Positions 10,712 through 21,580 of a DNA stretch of 64,000 nt are shown in pieces; the first letter of the stretch is position 1; each line of letters begins with the position of its first letter. The position numbers were made by a program, and so were the translations under genes. The notes beneath the pieces are model-generated. The model saw only the letters and a program-made list of their open reading frames with translations. It was not told the DNA's origin and made no database searches. The DNA is taken from NCBI GenBank assembly GCA_038025085.1, contig CM076148.1:35919691-35983690 (forward strand), given 5' to 3'. The stretch is from Tetragonia tetragonoides. Lineage: Eukaryota > Streptophyta > Magnoliopsida > Caryophyllales > Aizoaceae.

Positions 10712-10835
10712 CATCTTGGCATGGAGCAGTTTTAAATTCCTTGACCAGCTCTCCCACCCTTTTGAGGTGCTTACAAGCTAATGCGGGGGATAGTCACTGT
10801 GGTCAACGTTGAATACCCTTGATCGTGAATCAAAA
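10712..10835 (+). mobile_element. 5'-truncated SINE
   Basis: The segment ggagcagttttaaattcctt ... gatagtcactgtggtcaacg ... gtgaatcaaaa matches the 3' part of the full SINE at 21373-21564 but lacks its tRNA-like head with the A and B boxes. It is therefore a 5'-truncated copy with an A-rich tail. Confidence 0.75.
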
Positions 10836-10965
10836 AATAATAATAAAACACGACGACACCGGCCTCATTTTACGAAACAAAGTACTAATAAAACGCTTCT
10901 TTATTTAAAGTTGTAATTCAAATATATATAATTTTATTCTCGTCCACACAAATAATAACTTGAAA

Positions 10966-11319
10966 CTAAACAGTTTTAATTTCAAGTTGATGGGTGAGGG
11001 CATTAGAAGAGAGTTCAACAATGGAACCTTCACAAAGTCCTCTACGGTAAGCATAGTCGTACCAAATTCCCTTACCCAAGTAGCAATGGTCATTGTTGTT
11101 GTTGATCACCTCTAGCAACATTAGGGATCGGAAACCCAAACCTAAATCAGAAACCTCAATTAATATAGACTCTTGGCTATCGAAGAGAACCTTTTTATCC
11201 AATGGAAGTGATGGATATACTACTATATTATAAGTAAACAAGTACTTTGGAAACTTCAAACGGCTCCTTGCCTCTTGTTGGTTTGCTCCTAGGGAGTCCA
11301 CTACTACCCTGAAATTCAT
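10966..11319 (-). CDS. Small hypothetical protein
   Basis: A single-exon 117-aa frame begins MNFRVVVDSLGANQQ. I do not recognise the family. It has no signal peptide, no membrane segment and a balanced composition with a GLCEGSIVEL segment near the end. In favour of a real gene, a canonical TATA box (tataaat) lies about 73 bases upstream on the same strand, giving room for a short leader. Against it, it sits among repeats with no recognisable homologue. It may be a retained gene fragment between the two GC-rich repeats. Confidence 0.45.
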   Translation of the reverse strand: MNFRVVVDSLGANQQEARSRLKFPKYLFTYNIVVYPSLPLDKKVLFDSQESILIEVSDLGLGFRSLMLLEVINNNNDHCYLGKGIWYDYAYRRGLCEGSIVELSSNALTHQLEIKTV

Positions 11320-11391
11320 CTTGGTTGGTTTATTTGGAGTTACAATTTCTGTCTAAAAATTCACATTTGAATTAGTAATTTTATTTGGGTA

Positions 11392-11398
11392 TTTATAG
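11392..11398 (-). promoter_or_regulatory. TATA box of the 117-aa gene
   Basis: The minus strand reads cctataaatacc here, a consensus plant TATA element about 73 bases before the ATG at 11319. Confidence 0.5.
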
Positions 11399-11616
11399 GA
11401 GGACGTGGATGTATGAAGAATTAATACTATTAAATGAGGATAATCCGATCATGTAAATATATTATTAATTAGGGAAAATCTCATTGTGTCAACATGAACT
11501 ATTGGCAAAATAATTAAAGTGAGGTAGTATGCCCTTTTAAAAATATTTATGAAGCTAGCACGCCCTTTTAATAATATCAATGAGGTAGCATGCTTTTCAC
11601 ATTTCACTAAAACTAA

Positions 11617-11876
11617 GGTGGTGTTTACTTGCTTACGATTAAATGCAATGTAATCATTTAAAATAATAAATGTAAGGTGGAAAAAGAATAAAGGGGAGTA
11701 GGGAGATGGGAAAAGTGAGATTGATTACAATATTCAAAGTAAGCATTAATTCATGGGAAAAGTTAAGCAATTGTAATTACATTGCATAATGTAATCAACC
11801 CTGTTTTCTCATTCCCACTACTTCACTTTACATCTACTCTGTAAAATCATTGCATTGCGAGCAAGTAAACAAGCCC
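11617..11876. mobile_element. Tourist-like MITE (PIF/Harbinger), 260 bp
   Basis: The left end ggtggtgtttacttgctt and the right end (complement gggcttgtttacttgctc) form terminal inverted repeats that extend imperfectly into an aatgcaatg motif. The element is flanked on both sides by TAA (11614-11616 and 11877-11879), the 3-bp TSD of PIF/Harbinger elements. It has no coding capacity. Confidence 0.8.
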
Positions 11877-11919
11877 TAAAAAAGGTTCAACTAGTTGAAA
11901 GCAAATGACAAAGAAAAAA

Positions 11920-12180
11920 GGTATTGGTCCAATAGGGATCTCAGCCCACTGAGCCACATATGAATCCGGAAGGCACCGGCCCGTAATCCTTCCACTGACA
12001 AGAGCGGGCAGTTGTCATTGCTCTGTGAAACCAGCCTCATGCGGTACCCGCCACTATAGGGCCCAAGAAACCCAGGCTTTCGCCCAAGTCCCATGTTCCA
12101 ACTCCTATCTTGGAACAGGCGGGCCGGCAAATAACCCACCAAGATCCGGCGCAGTAAACCGAGCCCATGTTCCAACACCT
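11920..12180. repeat. GC-rich dispersed repeat, copy 2
   Basis: Direct-orientation relative of 9829-10080, with the same block order from tattggtccaat to tgttccaacacctt. The two copies lie about 2.1 kb apart and flank the CACTA end, the truncated SINE, the 117-aa gene and the Tourist-like MITE. They could be remains of LTRs of one old element or two independent insertions. Confidence 0.7.
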
Positions 12181-12580
12181 TGTTGCCCCCACTTGGGTTA
12201 CAAGCTCACGTTACCAAGCTCGGCGAACAGTTGTTGTTTGACATAGTTTATTAAGTTGAGGAAATTGTGTTATTGTTCGATGTGGGACTTTACATGCACA
12301 TCTCATTTTTCTAATGTCAAACACAACATATATATGCAAAATGCGTTCAACATGCCTCGTGGTAGGCAGCTCCTTTCCTCTCTGTAGGAAATATTTTCCT
12401 TTGTGAAAGCACTATTCCCTGGCTTACACTTGTCCATTAATCCACTTCTCTACCCAACCTCCATTAATGCACTCATTTATTTCCACCAACATTAAATCAA
12501 CCTACCCAAGGCAAAAAAAAAAAAAGAAAATCATCCCTCCACCGCCACATAAATCAACTCCCCACCGCCATTTAGTTATT

Positions 12581-13496
12581 GGCAAATGCTAACGACAGCC
12601 CTTAGGGCTGTCATTAAGCATTTAAATTTGGATGGGTAAAATAATTATATTTAGTACCTCAAATTCCCATTCACACCCGAAGTCTCATGATTCCAAAAAT
12701 ACCCTCAACCCTCTCAACTACCCCCACCCATTTACCACGTCTCTCTGATCCCTTTCTCTGTAACTTTATTTTCATTTCTCTCTTTTACATCTCAAGTTCT
12801 CACTCCTTTCTTCATTCCTTTCTCTCTCTTCCATATATATTCATGATAAATTAGCATGCCCACCCTTGCTTTTGAGACTACTATCGTCATTTTGGTCATT
12901 TTGGCCATTCTCGTTCGCTACCGCCATGAACAACGACATCTAAGATCAAATTGGTCACAACTTGCCCCCACAACGACCCAGATCTTCCATGTCTGACACT
13001 GGCTCCTCTGGCTCTCCCCCTTCATCCTTGTCAAGGGTTTAGTTAAGAATTTTTTTCTTTTTATTTTCAATTGTTTAAGGTTTAGGGTTCATCTAATCTC
13101 CGCCTGTCCTCCCTGTTTTTAGCGTTATTCGATTTTTCCGACAACCTCGCTGTAGAAAATTGGTGCCAAAAAAATGAAAAGGGATGGCTAGGGGGATTAA
13201 TGGTGTCGTAGGTAGTGGCCAACAGTTACAACTGTGGAGGGATTTTTTTGTTTTGTTTGGTGAATATAATTAGAATTTGGATTGTAGAAAATAATCCTTT
13301 ATTGGAATATTGTCAGTAGAAAAATTGGAAGGGTATTTTGGTGAATGTCATCATTAATTACAAGTAGTATTTAATGGGATGGTTGAATTCTTAACATATT
13401 TTATAAATAATCTTTTTGATTTAATACAGATTCATTGAGATACCTATATTAATTACTGCTTATTGACAACCCTTAGGGCTGTTATTAGCAAAACCG
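12581..13496. mobile_element. MULE-like non-autonomous DNA transposon nested in the LINE
   Basis: The 916-bp element has terminal inverted repeats of about 40 bp. The left reads tgctaacgacagcccttagg... and the complement of the right reads tgctaataacagccctaagg..., both continuing to ataagca/attaagca. Each terminus also contains its own palindrome (acagcccttagggctgt). It is flanked by near-identical 9-bp direct repeats, ttagttatt (12572-12580) and ttaattatt (13497-13505), as expected for Mutator-like elements. I see no transposase. Confidence 0.7.
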
Positions 13497-13551
13497 TTAA
13501 TTATTTCCTTCTTCCACAACCTCTGTTTCTCTATCCTCTTACATGCAAAAA

Positions 13552-14715
13552 ATGGAATCCCATTTTTCTCATTTAGAAATTTCCTTCAACGATCTAAACC
13601 TCACGCCTGACCCAGATCTAGCTGATAGAGTAGCAAAATACTGCTTAGTTGGGCATATTTACTCAGATAAACCCATAAAAATGACTCTAGCAAAATCAAT
13701 TATGGAAAGAGGGTGAAATCTGCAAGGAAAACCTTCTTTTGAGATTATGGATGATTTCAAGTTCCTTCTCACCTTCAAGAATATGAAAGACCGAGACAAA
13801 GTGGCCAATAAAGGCACCTGGTCTGTTTTGGAAAGGAACATCATAATGAAGATGTGGGAGCCCAGGCAAAAATTGGACTCAATAAACTTCAATATCTCAC
13901 CTCTCTGGGTTCAAATACATGGTCTCAACGATGTTATGATGCTGACAGAAAGAAACGTCATAGCAATTGGAAATCAAATAGGAGAAGTGATAGGGACTGA
14001 TGATGTGCCAGAGCAACGCTTGGTATCAAGAGGATTCCTAAGGGTAAGAGTCCTAATAAACCTGAAAAAACCTCTCTCACGAGGTTTCGCCCAGCCAGAG
14101 GAAGAAGGATTGTCATGGCTGCAGCTAAAATATGAAAGACTAGCAGATTTCTGCTACAATTGTGGTTGCTTGGGCCAGGATAAAGATGAATGTGAAGTGA
14201 AGAATCTCCCCCCCCCCTTCAAATCGCCTGACCCAGGCTATGGAGCCTTTATGAAAGCTTCCGATCTCAATGACTGGGGCCTTGCCACAAAACAGATCCA
14301 ATCACCAGCAGACCTTAATAGTTCGGTTGCCAAGGAAAGATATGAGTCCCAAAGAAACTTGAGAATTAACATGGCAAAAAAGAAAGCCATGGAAGAAGAG
14401 AAGAAAATCAGGGAGGAGCGTACAACCCAAACTCCACCGGATGAGTCCTTCGTCTTCGACCTAAGGGCTACTACAGTATCCTATGATGCAAGGACAAAGG
14501 AGCTCACTGAGGTTGACAAGACCACTGGCGATACCGAGGTAATGAGTTGGGCGAAGGCATGCCGCCTGTGCTATGACCAGACTAGCACCCCAACCAGTCA
14601 GCATCAAAACCAACTGCTTGAGGTCAGTAAAACCGGGGATTTTTGCCTCAACTCTGATCATCTGATTTCTAATAATTTTGATAAATTGTCTTCCCCTCCC
14701 CTAAATAACGAATAA
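13552..14715 (+). pseudogene. LINE ORF1 protein (DUF4283 and zinc knuckle), with a nonsense codon
   Basis: The frame starts at ATG 13552 (MESHFSHLEISFNDLNL) and is broken by TGA at 13714-13716, after MERG, where the family normally has a Trp codon. It resumes in the same frame. The DUF4283 domain runs to about 14090 and contains WSVLERNIIMKMWEP and the FNISPLWVQIHGL motif. A CCHC knuckle (CYNCGCLGQDKDEC) at about 14152-14193 has its usual His replaced by a different residue. ORF1 proteins of plant L1s bind RNA and act as nucleic-acid chaperones. After the stop at 14713 the same frame is open again to 15051 with a Pro/Ser-rich tail, so ORF1 may originally have been longer. Confidence 0.85.
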
Positions 14716-15414
14716 TACTTGTTGTGGGGCCTAGCTGGTAACCCTTACTCTTTGTCCCATCACTTTCCTCAACTTGGACTACCATCGTCAAGCAAAACAC
14801 CCCCACTGGCAACAGCCCACCCTTGGACAAGAGGCCCATTAACGCCCCCTCCCTCATATATTGTCATCGAACCAGATGAAGGGACAAGCCCAACCCCATC
14901 ACCAACAAAATCAGCCCACCTACATATCGAGCCAGCCTCCCCTCCATCCCACACAACTCCCCCCCTCACCTCCTCGCTCATATCCCTCTTAAAAAGCCCC
15001 CCATCCACTCCCCACTGGCCCACCAACCCAGACCACATGACCCACAACTAGCCACAAATACCCCGTCCAAAATCACCAGCTTCCTTGAACGACTCACACT
15101 CAAGAGAAAAGCCTCTGGAGAACATGACTCTTACCTTGATGAAAACTCTATTCAACCTCATGGAAACGTGAAAAAAAAAATCAAATTCAGAGACCAAAGC
15201 CAAGACATGGGGAAGGGGATTCAGAGTGCTCACGCTAAAAACCCTCTGAAAAGGAAAACCAGGAAGGCCAAAAATGAACCAAAAATCAATACACGGTCAG
15301 TTGAGGTCAAGCCCTGTTTGGAGAAAAAGGCTATTGATGAGATGATGATGCAATTTGACGAAAGCAATCTGAAGGCTGGGGTGGCGAGCCATAACTTGCC
15401 CCCAACCCCCCAAT

Positions 15415-16674
15415 AAGGATCATCTATTGGAATTGCCGGGGGCTGGGCCACCCCACGGCATTAACCCATTTGAAGGCCATCATCCGGGCCAACAACCCGG
15501 ACCTTTTGTTCCTGTCAGAGACTATGTTGCAAGAAAGCAAAGCAATTGATATCCTTAGGGCACTTAATTTTGAAGTTCTCATAGCGAAGTCTTCGGCAGG
15601 AAAAGCAGGAAAATCAGGTGGTACCGCTCTTATGTGGAGAAGGGGGGTTGTTGCTGAGGCAATATTCAACTCTGACCAAATAGCTGTGGTCAAAATAAAT
15701 GGCAACAACCATGACTTGCAGTGGCTCTGTACTTTTGTCTATCGTGCCCCAAACCATTTTGACAAGGAAGCGTTCTGGGAAGCACTAGATGCCACTGCCA
15801 ACACCTTCACTCTACCCCAGTGCTTTATGGGTGATTTTAACTGACTCGTTAGTCAAAGAGAGAAGTGGGGAGGCGCTCCTTTTGCCTCATCATCCACAAA
15901 CAACTGTCTCCAAAACTTCATCAACAACAATGGGATGATCGACATGGGCTTTACTGGAAGCCCATACACATGGCATAAAAAGATTGATGGTATCGTTGTG
16001 GTCAAAGAAAGGCTTGACAGAGCCTTAGGCAACCATCAGATAAGAAATCTATTCCCAAGGGCTTCAATTAAAGCCTTAGCCTTTGTCAAATCCGACCACG
16101 CCCCACTGTTAATGGACACGCAAGGAGAAGCCCCAAGAGGCTCAATACCCTTCAAATTTGAGGCGGTGTGGGTCCGGGATCCAACAAGCCATGAAGCTGT
16201 CAAACAAGGATGGAGGAATGAATTCAGAGGCACTAAAAGTTTCATTGTGAAAGAAAAAATGAAAACCACAAAAAAAAATCCCTCAAAAAATGGAACCGTG
16301 AGCATTTTGGCTTTGTCCAAAGGCAAATCAGGGAGGTGACTGATAGAATTGATAAAATTCAGCAAGGTGTTCCTTCGAGGATAAATGACAATGAAGCTGA
16401 TTTATATGCCCAATTGCTTGAACTGTACCAGCGAGAAGCCATTATGGCCAAGCAAAAATCTCGAATTCAGTACATCAAAGATGGGGACCTCAACACTAAA
16501 TTCTTCCACCTCTCCACTGTAATCCGTAGAAGAAGAAATGCCATTGAAGCCATTAAATTGGATGAAGGAGAATGGACACAAAAGGGTGATGAAATAAATA
16601 ATGTTTTTATTGATTACTTTGATGGCCTGTTCACTACTGCAGGAACTGATCACCCCCCAGATTTGGAAAACCTC
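15415..16674 (+). pseudogene. LINE ORF2, endonuclease half, broken
   Basis: The apurinic endonuclease-like domain begins with IIYWNCRGLGHPTALTHL at about 15418. It shows PDLLFLSET, then FMGDFN where the next codon is TGA (15843-15845), then GFTGSPYTWHK and the C-terminal SDHAPLL motif near 16095. Past an A-rich stretch (about 16262-16290) the frame shifts to the one beginning near 16336, which carries the SRIQYIKDGDLNTKFFHL segment between endonuclease and reverse transcriptase. One stop and one frameshift inactivate it. It ends at the insertion site of the LTR at 16674. Confidence 0.85.
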
Positions 16675-17884
16675 TGTTAGTAGCACCAAGGTACACAAGA
16701 GGGGGGGTGAATTGTGTTACCCCAAATTTGCGGAATTTAAAACAAGTATAAAAGAACTAGAATTAAAGCACTCACGATTTACGTGGAAAACCCTTTGCAA
16801 CTCACAAAAGATAAAAAACCACGGCCCGAAGGACTTTAAAGACTACTTCTTTTATTAAGAGAATAGTACAAATAGATCAAGTTAACTCTAACTTAATCTC
16901 GCACTCGAACACTCGTCCAAGCTAAACGTACTTAGAAACTCTTCCAAGACAAACGCACTTAGGCACTCACCCAAGCCAATGTCTGAACAACTAACTCTAG
17001 CTGTTGTAATCAACGAACAATGTTTACCTTGATGAACTTCAATAAGTGGAAAGGTACAATAATAAGACCTATAGCTTTACAATGAATATAACGTGTGAAA
17101 CATATAACTATTAGGCAACGTTTTGTTTAATGTGGAAAAGTTTGTGATTAGACTCTCTCTCAAAAGTGATATTACGTTCGGTGCAAGGAGAGGCGTGAGT
17201 AAAATCTGATTGTCAAACCCCTTATATACGTGAGAGGCAATAGGAAAGAAAATAACTAGTAACCCTAACCCTAACCCTACTTAGGAATGGAAAATCATTT
17301 TCTTTACTTGCACAATAAACTTTTCACAGAGGGGAATAAATATATTTAAAGATAAAGCATATATATCGAAATCAGTTTTAACGAAGAAAATAAAATAAAA
17401 TATTTTTAAGGATAATAGTTTCTTCTTAATTAAAACCATGTAGCCAAAATAAAGATAATAAACAGATTTTGAGGAAATCTCTTTATGAATAAAATCTTTG
17501 GCAAAATAAAATATTAAGAGAATAAATTTAAGATACTTAACTTAAATTTATCTCAGTCAATGAACGTATTAATATATGTGTTACAGAAACGTTCCTATGA
17601 ACACTAAAGTTTCAAGGACCGTTCCCGATCACAAACTCTTTTAACGTTTATTATTTAGTTGCCTTATAGATATAAATTCCACATTTATATAACTGCATAG
17701 CTTTAACATGAACTCTAAGAAATAAAATAAATAACCTAGAGAACATGTGAACTTGTGTCTTCTTCTTGATCTTTATCTAGCAAACTCTTGCATAAATAAA
17801 TTCCTGAAACACTAACACACAAGTTAAGTAGCATCACTTTATAATTAAATAAGTTTGTCATCTTCAAAACTCAATTGCTCAACA
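16675..17884 (+). mobile_element. Solo-LTR-like insertion, 1210 bp, nested in LINE ORF2
   Basis: The insert begins tgttagtagc and ends ctcaaca, so it has TG...CA termini with a short tgtt/aaca inverted repeat. It is flanked by the 5-bp direct repeat acctc (16670-16674 and 17885-17889). Removing the insert plus one repeat (1215 bp) leaves the LINE reading frame continuous, which confirms the borders. No gag or pol sequence lies inside, consistent with a solo LTR left by recombination. The leading block with agggggggtgaattgtg resembles plant copia LTR starts. A TATA-like cttatata (17221) and three telobox copies (17261-17279) suggest a promoter region. Confidence 0.85.
17261..17280 (+). promoter_or_regulatory. 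Triple telobox (aaccctaaccctaaccct) in the LTR
   Basis: Three consecutive aaccct units follow a TATA-like motif by about 35 bases inside the solo LTR. In plants a telobox near a transcription start is a known cis element of translation-machinery genes. It could also be a short interstitial telomeric tract. Confidence 0.5.
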
Positions 17885-20187
17885 ACCTCTTTGAAGCAAG
17901 CATCACCACTGCTGAAAATCAACAGCTCTGTGAAATCCCATCCTATGATGAAATCAAAGGCGCAATCTTCTCAATGCACCCTACAAAGGCTCCGAGCCCT
18001 GACGGGCTCCCCGCCCTCTTCTTCCAAGAATACTGGCATACTATTCAGGAAGACATAATCGCTATGGTGAAAGAATTTTTCCACACGGGAGTTATGCTGA
18101 GAGCTCACAACCATACGCATGTTGCTTTGATCCCAAAGTCGCCCAATGCCTCCAAGGTCAAAGAATTCAGGCCAATCGCCCTCTGCAATGTCATATACAA
18201 GATTCTCTCAAAGATCTTGGCCAACCGAATCAAGCCCCTCCTCGACAAGCTCATCAGCCCATACCAAGCAGCCTTTGTCCCAGGTCGGATTATCTCTGAC
18301 AATACCATCCTCACGCATGAAATCCTCCACAAAATGAAAAAGCACAAAGGCAAAGGCGGCTTGATGGCTTTGAAGATAGACATGGCCAAAGCATTCGATA
18401 AATTGGAGTGGGATTTTCTTCTTTGTGTCCTCCTCAATATGGGCTTCAGTGCGCAATTTGTCAACCTTATCAAGCAATGCATAAGCACTTCCTCCCTATC
18501 CCTGCTAATCAATGGCAGCCCTAGAGGACTCATCTTACCTCAAAGGGGTATCCGTCAAGGGGACCCTCTCTCCCATTTCCTCTTTGTAGTCGCAATGGAA
18601 GCCCTCTCCAAAATCATTTACAAGGCTGAGATCGATCAAAAACTCCAAGGCATAGCTATTGACAAAAATTGCGAAGGGGTTTCTCACCTCCTTTTCGCTG
18701 ACGATCTCGTAATTTTTGCAAGAGCGAATGAGTCGAATGTGGACTCCATCAATGAAGCACTAGATAAAATGGAAAAATGGAGTGGGCTTGCAGCCAACAA
18801 AACCAAGTCAGGTGTTTTTTTCAGCCCTAACACAAGGCCTGAGATAAAGGGCCGACTTAAAGAAAGACTAAATCTCAGCTCCATGGACAAAGATGTTGTC
18901 TATTTAGGCCTGCCCTTCTTCAGAAATAAGGGCAAGAAGCAGAGGTTTCTATACCTCAAAGAGCGCATCAAAGATAAACTGAAAACTTGGAAGAGTCGCA
19001 CCTTGTCATTTGCTGGACGCTCTACACTAATCCAGGTTGTTGCTTCCTCAATCCCGACTTACGCAATGGCCTCAAATGAGCTCAGTGTGACCCTTTGTAA
19101 AGAAATGGATAGCCTCATTCGTGATTTTTGGTGGGGAAAAGCAGAGCAAGGCAAAGGGATTTATTTAAAATCCTGGAAATCCATTTGTACACCAAGAAAA
19201 TCTGGTGGCCTGGGGTTTCGAGGAATGAAGGATATCAACAAATCCCTACACACAAAACTGGCCTGGTTCATGTTCAAAAATGATTCAAGACTTTGGGTCC
19301 AGCTCTTCCAAAAGAAATACTGCACTAGAAACGATTTTCTCCATGAACAGGCACAAGCTAGCGACTCGCAACAATGGAAGGAGATACTGAGAGATAGGGA
19401 TGTCATCAAAGAGGGAGGTTGTCTGATGGTAAGAGACGGGCGCAACATCAATATTTGGACTGATCCGTGGGTTCCGTCCATTGAAGGGTTTGTTCCCAAA
19501 GCCAAAGAAGACGTAAACGTTTGTGTCTTCAAAGTTAACGACTGTATTGAGAACCAACAATGGAATTCTGACCTGATTTTTTCACAATTTGATCTGATCT
19601 CAGCTGAGGGAATTATGAAAATAAAACTCCCTAGAATGCCCGAAGAAGACTCCCACTACTGGATTCATGACCGCCTTGGTCAGTTCTCAGTCAAAAGCGC
19701 ATTCCAAGTGATTACAAAGGATCGAGACTTCTCCCACCCCACGATCAACAACGGATTCTGGAACCAAGTCTGGAAACTCAAGGTGCCGCATCGCAACCGC
19801 ATCTTCATATGGAAAGTGGCTTGGAAAGCTATCCCAACTAAAGCAGCCCTCAAATTGAGGATCCCACTCATTGATGATAGCTGTGTGTTCTGCAACAACA
19901 GTGCTGAGGATGAAGAACATCTCATGTTCTCTTGCCCAATGGCTCGGGCTGTTTGGCTCCAGTTTATTGGCCTCAGAATTGACGCCCTCCCGTCATGGAG
20001 CTTAACTGAATGGCTACAGCAGTCAGAAGTAATGTCTCCTTTGCGGCCTGGGTGCATATTGATATGGATGGGGAAATTGAGGAGGCAGGGGCTACCACTG
20101 TTAACTCTGAAGACCCTGCAACAGTTGAGGCACATGCCATCTTGGAGGCCCTTAAAGCTACCAAGAGGAAAGGGCTCTCCCACCTGA
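17885..20187 (+). pseudogene. LINE ORF2, reverse transcriptase and zf-RVT
   Basis: The open frame begins right after the nested LTR with the codons that complete ORF2. It contains the fingers/palm motifs HPTKAPSPDGLPALFF, FRPIALCNVIYKILSKILANR, the catalytic KIDMAKAFDKLEWDF, RQGDPLSHFLF and the FADD box (residues 274-277 of the 770-aa segment, near 18694-18705). The zf-RVT segment follows: WNQVWKLKVPHRNRIFIWK and CVFCNNSAEDEEHLMFSC. It performs target-primed reverse transcription in L1 elements. This segment is intact over more than 700 codons, but it runs out of the family frame near 20030, where the RNase H part continues in another frame. Confidence 0.92.
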
Positions 20188-20426
20188 AAATTCTCAGTGA
20201 TGCTAAACTCGTGGTAGATGACATTGCAAGAGGCAGACCCTACACATGGCAGCTCAAAACAGTCCATGAAGAAATTTCAGCTTTGCTTAATTTGCTTAAT
20301 TGTAATTTATTTTATATCCCTCGCACTCTAAACTGTGTGGCACACGCTTTTGCGGCTTGGTCGGCTTCCTCTCATTTTGTAGGGACCTTATTCCCGGAGG
20401 ATTTCAACCTCGAGTGTGGCCTCTAG
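20010..20426 (+). pseudogene. LINE ORF2 RNase H domain, out of frame
   Basis: This frame encodes an RVT_3-type RNase H domain: the motif GATTVNSEDPATVEAHAILEAL, then LKILSDAKLVVDDIARG and NCVAHAFAAWSAS, ending in a stop at 20424. It overlaps the end of the reverse transcriptase frame. The region normally found between zf-RVT and RNase H is nearly absent, so a deletion plus frameshift probably joined the two. Confidence 0.8.
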
Positions 20427-20509
20427 GCTGTTTGTTTGTTTTTTTGGATCCACTATCAATACAAACGCGCAACCTTTGATGAGCAAAAAAAAAAATGCAA
20501 AATGCGTTC

Positions 20510-21356
20510 CACTTTGGAGATAAAATTGTGTTTTGTTTTTGTTTTTGTTCTTGTTTTGTTCCTGTACTTGGTATACACACATCTATAAAATGGTTTTTTT
20601 TTACCAAGAAGATTAATTAGAGAGAATTTTGCCAACTTGATTTGTGAGCTAGAACACATTGAATTGTTTTTGTTGAGGCCAATAGAAGCTATTCTTGTTT
20701 TGATTCTAAAGACTGAATAAAGTAATGTCTAGTCTGTACTCATGTTTTGAATTACAGATCATTATCCGAGTAGAAGAAGGATTAAACTTATGACTTGATT
20801 TGAAATTCTGCTTAAATTTTAATGAATTGAAAATTTTCAAATATAGGAAAGATGAATAAGGGACAAGGTGGAGAGATGTAATTTGAAATTCTTCAATTTT
20901 AAGACTTAAGAAAGATCAGTAGTTGGATTAGTTCCAAACTTAGGCTTTTAAGAATAAATTCACCTAAAATTCACTATTTCAAATTCAAGTATTCAAACAC
21001 ACTATACACATTGGATTCTTTTGTTGAGATAAAAAAATGTTAATGATAGATTTTTATTTTTTCGACTAGGAGTAGATAGTAGATTTGATCCTATAATTTG
21101 TATTCCTGTTTTTTGTGGGTATAGTACGAACAGCTTAGCGATTGTACACATCCATCTATCAGTTATACTGGAGAATTGTTTTCCTTCAGTGTGTCATGGT
21201 CATTCTCAATGCTCAAATCAAGACCTGACAAATGGGTTAATCATATAGGAATCTGTTCGGTTACATCAAGTCGAATTAGTTATTGTGTTTAAACAAATTT
21301 TATCTCAGAAATTTCGGAATTGGGTCGGATTATAAGTATGTCGAGATCGGGTCATT
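20510..21356. other. AT-rich intergenic sequence
   Basis: Host sequence downstream of the LINE, with T-rich runs (tttttgtttttg repeats at 20530-20560). The open frames here are short, low-complexity and unconvincing. No RNA gene is seen. Confidence 0.4.
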
Positions 21357-21372
21357 TATCATGTCAGATCAG

Positions 21373-21564
21373 TAACCAAGGAGGAGTGGTTGAGTGGTAG
21401 GGACTCATTCATCCTTAACCAAGGTCGATGGTTCGAATCTCGCCTTGGGCATGGGGCAGCTTTAAATTCCTTGGCCAGCTGTCCCACCCTTTGAGGTGCC
21501 TACAAGCCAGCGCGGCGGATAGTCACTGTGGTCGATGGTGAATATCCTTGGTCCTGAACCAAAA
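21373..21564 (+). mobile_element. Full-length tRNA-derived SINE, perfect 16-bp TSD
   Basis: A 192-bp element carries an A-box-like tggttgagtggtagg and a B-box ggttcgaatct, the internal pol III promoter inherited from a tRNA. It ends gtcctgaaccaaaa. It is flanked by a perfect 16-bp repeat tatcatgtcagatcag (21357-21372 and 21565-21580), the mark of LINE-dependent insertion. A truncated relative is at 10712-10835. Confidence 0.93.
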
Positions 21565-21580
21565 TATCATGTCAGATCAG

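Larger units (their letters stand above)
12349..20494 (+). mobile_element. Plant L1-type LINE, degenerate, with two nested insertions
   Basis: The LINE is bounded by a perfect 15-bp target duplication atgcaaaatgcgttc (12334-12348 and 20495-20509) and ends in a poly(A) tail at 20484-20494. Subtracting the nested elements and their TSD copies leaves about 6.0 kb, a full-length plant L1. ORF1 (DUF4283 plus zinc knuckle) is followed by ORF2 (endonuclease, reverse transcriptase, zf-RVT and an RNase H domain). It carries several nonsense codons, a frameshift and probably an internal deletion, so it is dead. Nested inside are a MULE-like element (12581-13496) in the 5' leader and a solo-LTR-like insertion (16675-17884) in ORF2. 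Confidence 0.95.

Noticed and set aside
14719..15416. Pro-rich and Lys-rich frames between LINE ORF1 and ORF2
   Set aside because: They are decayed C-terminal ORF1 or spacer sequence of the LINE, not separate genes.
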